In this document: piece after piece, positions 3,269 through 6,011 of the stretch
Numbering within the stretch: the stretch's first letter is position 1
How the letters are laid out: each line of letters begins with the position of its first letter
Assembly (NCBI GenBank): GCA_964405235.1
Contig: CAYONG010000043.1
Coordinates: 1-6,011, forward strand
DNA length: 6,011 nucleotides
Reading direction: 5' to 3'
Source: WS-11 sp964405235
GTDB taxonomy: Bacteria > Eisenbacteria > RBG-16-71-46
The notes under the pieces: generated by a model
Seen by the model: the letters and a program-made list of their open reading frames with translations, nothing else
Told to the model about the DNA's origin: nothing
The model's database searches: none
Made by a program: the position numbers and the translations under genes

Positions 3269-5938
3269 TCACTTCTTCAGCGTCGCCGCCCAGTTCTGCA
3301 CCAGCGTCAGGGGTTCCACGCCGCGAGTCTCGATCGCGCGGTTCACCAGGAAGCGCTCTCCGTCGGCCGAGACATCCCAGGACTGGAAATTCATCGCACG
3401 GGCCCGCGGATCGAAGAGCGGATTCGGGGTCCCTGCCTGGAACGTGGGCTCGAGTCGGATATCGACCGCCACAAGCTTGCGGTCGTTTCCCTGGTAGATC
3501 AACTCCCTGCCACCGCGCGTCCACGTCGGTCGCGAGCCTCCGTCGGTGGAGATCTGCCACTTGCCCCCGTCGTCCAGGAGCGACTGGACATAGACCTCGC
3601 TCCGCCCGGACTCATTGGACGTGTACGCGAGCCAGCGTCCATCGGGTGAGGGAGCGGCGTTCGTCTCGTTGAAGGGCGTGGACAGGAAGACCGAGCCCTG
3701 TCCGGTCTTGAGATCCACTCGCACGATGTCCGAACCCAGCTTGGGCGCAAAGGTCACCACCCAGGCCGTGGCACCGTCTGCTGACACACTCCAGAGGTAG
3801 TCCGGATTGGGGCTCCCGTAAACCGGTTCGTCCTTCCCGGTTCCCGAACTCGACTTGGCGAAGACGTCGCTCCTCCCCGTCCGAGATGAGGAGAAGTAAA
3901 CCCTCCGGTCGTCGGGTGACCAGAAGGGGTTCCAGTCATTCTCGGGGTCGAAGGTGAGGCGAGTTGAGGTTCCCCTTGCCACGTCCAACACCCAGATGTC
4001 GCCCTTCGTGGTGCCAGGATCGGCGATCGCCGCAACCACGCGTGTCTCGTCGCGTGAAAACCTCGGCGACCGATAGTCCGCGACCGTCTTGCTGGCGAGC
4101 CCCACGTCCCTTCCTGAACGGTCGACCAGGACGAGCTGGGCAAGCTCGGTGCTGCTGCCAACCGCGAAGGCCAGGAGACCGTTGCGGGAGATGCTGAACT
4201 CCGTTTCCCATCGGCTGCTCCGTCGCACGTTATCTGCAACCGGCACAGCCTCACCGCTCAGTGCTTGCGTGCGTGGATCGAACTTCTGCGCGACCAGCGT
4301 CCCGGCTCTGGCGAAGAGCAGTTGACCCGTCGCCCGCGAGTATCGCGCCTGCCCGGTCGTGGCGACCACCCGCTTCCTCTGCTTCGAGCCAAGTTCGCCT
4401 ACGAAGACCGCGAAGCCCTGGTCGGTCCCGGGGGTCTCCGCCGTGGCTTCGACCAGATACAGGTAGTGCTTCCCGTCGGGCAGGAACTCGGGGTGGCGAT
4501 GTGAGATCTCGCTGCGCGAGGAGTCCAAAGCGGTCTCTGCGACCGGAGTGCCGCCCGTCACCGGCACGCGGTGAAGGGGCACTGCCGTGCCCGGGGCGAA
4601 GAGGATGGTCCCACTGGTCCCCCACGCGATTCCGCGCCCGTCGCCGTCGCAGATCGGCTGCGACGGTCCGCCCGACGCATCGATCCTCCGGAGTTTACCC
4701 GCAGAGAAGAACGCCACCTGACGGCTGTCCGGTGACCACGCGGGGTGCGTGGCCCCGTCGGTGCCCGGCAGCGCCTGTGCGGCACCGGTGGAGAGTGTGC
4801 GGATCCACAGGGCGGACTTGCCGTCCTGTCCGACCGCCACGAACGCGAGGTGCTGACCGTCTGGCGCCAGCACGGCTGCTCCGAGGTTGCCATCGAAGCG
4901 CAAGTCCTTCGGAGGAAGCACGGAGGAGCTGATGGCCGGCATCGGCTCGCGCCGCAACGTGGCGATCGCGAGCGTCGCAATCACGGCGGCCGCCGCCGTC
5001 ACAGCGTGCAGGCCCCACGCGGCGCGCATGCGGAAGCGCCGACGCGCCGCCAACGGAGCCGCCTCGCCCGCGCGCGAACCGGCCTCGGAGATCCAGCGCA
5101 GTTGGTTGCCGATGTCCGCTGCGCTCTGCCAGCGGTCGTCCGGGTCCTTCTCGAGGCAGCGGCGCACGACGTGTTCGAGCGCCGGAGGCGTGAGCGGGAT
5201 CAGCTCGCTCATCGGGCGCGGAGTCCCCGTCACGATCGCCGCGATCAGCGAAGTTCGCGTGGCCCCCTCGAACGCTCGCTTGCCCGTGGCCATCTCGTAG
5301 AGCAGCGCCCCGAAGGCGAAGATGTCGGTGCGCGCATCGGCCTCGATCCCCTCGAGTTGCTCGGGGGCCATGTACTGGAAGGTCCCGAGGATCATCCCCT
5401 CCTGGGTCAGCGGCGCCGCCTGCGTCGCCATGGCCGTCAGTCCCTGCACCGGCGACGCGTCGGGCCCGGAGCGGGCGAGGCCGAAATCCAGGAGCTTGGA
5501 CCCCGCCTTGGTGATCATCACGTTGCCGGGCTTCAAGTCCCGGTGAACGATCCCCTGTCGATGCGCGCGGCCGAGCGCGTCGGCGATCTGCGCGCCGTAG
5601 CGGACGACCTGCTCCAGCGGCAGCGGGCCCTTGAGGAGCCGCTCGCCCAGCGTCTCTCCCTCGATCAGCTCCATCACCAGGAAGTGCGTGCCGTCTTCGC
5701 GGCCGACGTCGAAGAGCGTGCAGATGTTGGGGTGGTTCAGCGAGGAGATGATCTGCGCCTCACGCTCGAAGCGGGCGTGCAACTCCTCGTTGGCGGCGAA
5801 GCCAGGCGGGAGGATCTTGATCGCCACGTCGCGCGCGAGTCGCGTGTCGCGCGCACGGTACACCTCCCCCATGCCGCCGGCGCCGAGCGGCGAGGCGATC
5901 TCGTAGGGGCCGAGGCGGGTGCCGGAGGCGATTGGCAT
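3269..5938 (-). CDS. Receptor-type Ser/Thr protein kinase (PknB-like) with C-terminal TolB/WD40-like propeller
   Basis: An intact protein of 889 residues. Kinase domain, residues ~11-275: glycine loop LGAGGMGEVY (18-27), ATP lysine K41 in AIK, alpha-C glutamate E60 in FEREA, catalytic loop HRDLKPGN (132-139, D134), DFG (151-153), GTFQYMAPEQ (185-194) closing the activation segment, D205 in TDIFAFG, and conserved R269 in DPDDRW. All catalytic residues are present, so it should be active. A single transmembrane helix follows at about 306-328 (AAWGLHAVTAAAAVIATLAI). The extracytoplasmic part (about 335-889) is a beta-propeller with repeated SPDG-type blades: WSPDSRQVAF (401), FLPDGKHYLY (485), FSRDETRVVA (627), WSPDDRRVYF (673), PSPDGRWLAY (763), SADGERFLV (858), ending in the usual LTLVQNWAATLKK tail. 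Presumably it senses an external ligand and phosphorylates cytoplasmic targets; neither is known. Start chosen for the MPI..GTRLGPYEI consensus. No Shine-Dalgarno sequence; likely leaderless. Apparently monocistronic. Confidence 0.97.
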   Translation of the reverse strand: MPIASGTRLGPYEIASPLGAGGMGEVYRARDTRLARDVAIKILPPGFAANEELHARFEREAQIISSLNHPNICTLFDVGREDGTHFLVMELIEGETLGERLLKGPLPLEQVVRYGAQIADALGRAHRQGIVHRDLKPGNVMITKAGSKLLDFGLARSGPDASPVQGLTAMATQAAPLTQEGMILGTFQYMAPEQLEGIEADARTDIFAFGALLYEMATGKRAFEGATRTSLIAAIVTGTPRPMSELIPLTPPALEHVVRRCLEKDPDDRWQSAADIGNQLRWISEAGSRAGEAAPLAARRRFRMRAAWGLHAVTAAAAVIATLAIATLRREPMPAISSSVLPPKDLRFDGNLGAAVLAPDGQHLAFVAVGQDGKSALWIRTLSTGAAQALPGTDGATHPAWSPDSRQVAFFSAGKLRRIDASGGPSQPICDGDGRGIAWGTSGTILFAPGTAVPLHRVPVTGGTPVAETALDSSRSEISHRHPEFLPDGKHYLYLVEATAETPGTDQGFAVFVGELGSKQRKRVVATTGQARYSRATGQLLFARAGTLVAQKFDPRTQALSGEAVPVADNVRRSSRWETEFSISRNGLLAFAVGSSTELAQLVLVDRSGRDVGLASKTVADYRSPRFSRDETRVVAAIADPGTTKGDIWVLDVARGTSTRLTFDPENDWNPFWSPDDRRVYFSSSRTGRSDVFAKSSSGTGKDEPVYGSPNPDYLWSVSADGATAWVVTFAPKLGSDIVRVDLKTGQGSVFLSTPFNETNAAPSPDGRWLAYTSNESGRSEVYVQSLLDDGGKWQISTDGGSRPTWTRGGRELIYQGNDRKLVAVDIRLEPTFQAGTPNPLFDPRARAMNFQSWDVSADGERFLVNRAIETRGVEPLTLVQNWAATLKK

Positions 5939-5944
5939 CGCGGG

Positions 5945-5950
5945 AATCTA
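5945..5950 (-). promoter_or_regulatory. -10-like hexamer of a leaderless start (intact kinase)
   Basis: On the minus strand the hexamer is TAGATT, then CCCGCG, then the ATG at 5938. This spacing places the transcription start on the start codon. No Shine-Dalgarno sequence lies within 20 nt of the ATG. A partial -35 match (TGAACC) with 18-bp spacing is weak. The truncated paralogue at the left of the window keeps the same hexamer position, and a GCCACC stretch is shared further upstream in both leaders. Confidence 0.48.
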
Positions 5951-6011
5951 CACTAACGGTGGCGAACGGGTTCATTGTGAGCAGGACGTCTTAGGACACC
6001 GCTGCTCAATC

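Noticed and set aside
3154..3672. Plus-strand open frame of 172 codons starting in the gap after the kinase
   Set aside because: Most of it is antisense to the kinase propeller and is Arg/Ser/Pro-rich; only the first ~40 residues look protein-like, which is not enough.
4745..5956. Plus-strand open frame of 403 codons opposite the kinase
   Set aside because: It lies entirely antisense to the kinase N-lobe and membrane region, is rich in Arg/Ala/Gly, and has no recognisable domain; it is a high-GC shadow frame.
1..6011. Mobile element, CRISPR array, tRNA or defence system
   Set aside because: No transposase or integrase motifs, no terminal or tandem repeats, no repeat-spacer pattern, no cloverleaf; the gene set is ordinary signalling and redox families.

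Overview
The window is high-GC bacterial DNA. Two things point to a soil or groundwater lineage such as Candidatus Eisenbacteria, Acidobacteriota or a related group. One is the large PknB-type Ser/Thr kinases that begin MPI..GTRLG.YEI..LGAGGMGEVYRARDTRL and carry a C-terminal beta-propeller. The other is a protein tail of the FlgD-Ig / type A sorting-domain kind. The phylum is an inference from family knowledge, not a measured assignment.

Layout, left to right. At 3-224 (+) lies the C-terminal end of a large secreted protein. At about 161-436 (-) is the first ~50 codons of a Ser/Thr kinase, cut off against that tail. At 605-1317 (-) is a decayed short-chain dehydrogenase (SDR) with an internal deletion and a frameshift, followed by the remains of a possible overlapping small gene. 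At 1443-2096 (+) is a pyridoxamine-5'-phosphate-oxidase-like flavoprotein gene that has lost its C-terminal part. Its open frame now runs antisense into the next gene. At 1847-3025 (-) is a two-gene unit: a DoxX-family membrane protein, apparently frameshifted near its N-terminus, translationally coupled by an ATGA overlap to an intact secreted CIA30-domain protein. At 3269-5938 (-) is an intact 889-residue receptor-type Ser/Thr kinase with one transmembrane helix and a TolB/WD40-like propeller. It is the best-preserved gene here.

The genes do not form one pathway. The kinase looks like a stand-alone signalling receptor, probably transcribed without a leader: a TAGATT -10-like hexamer sits exactly 6 nt before its ATG, and the truncated kinase at the left has the same arrangement. 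DoxX and CIA30 are the one convincing functional pair, a membrane protein plus an exported or periplasmic partner. The stretch from about 225 to 2830 contains at least three damaged genes and reads as a degrading or rearranged segment lying between two kinase paralogues. Some single-base frameshifts could instead be sequencing or assembly errors. I see no tRNA, rRNA, CRISPR array, transposase or convincing novel defence system.
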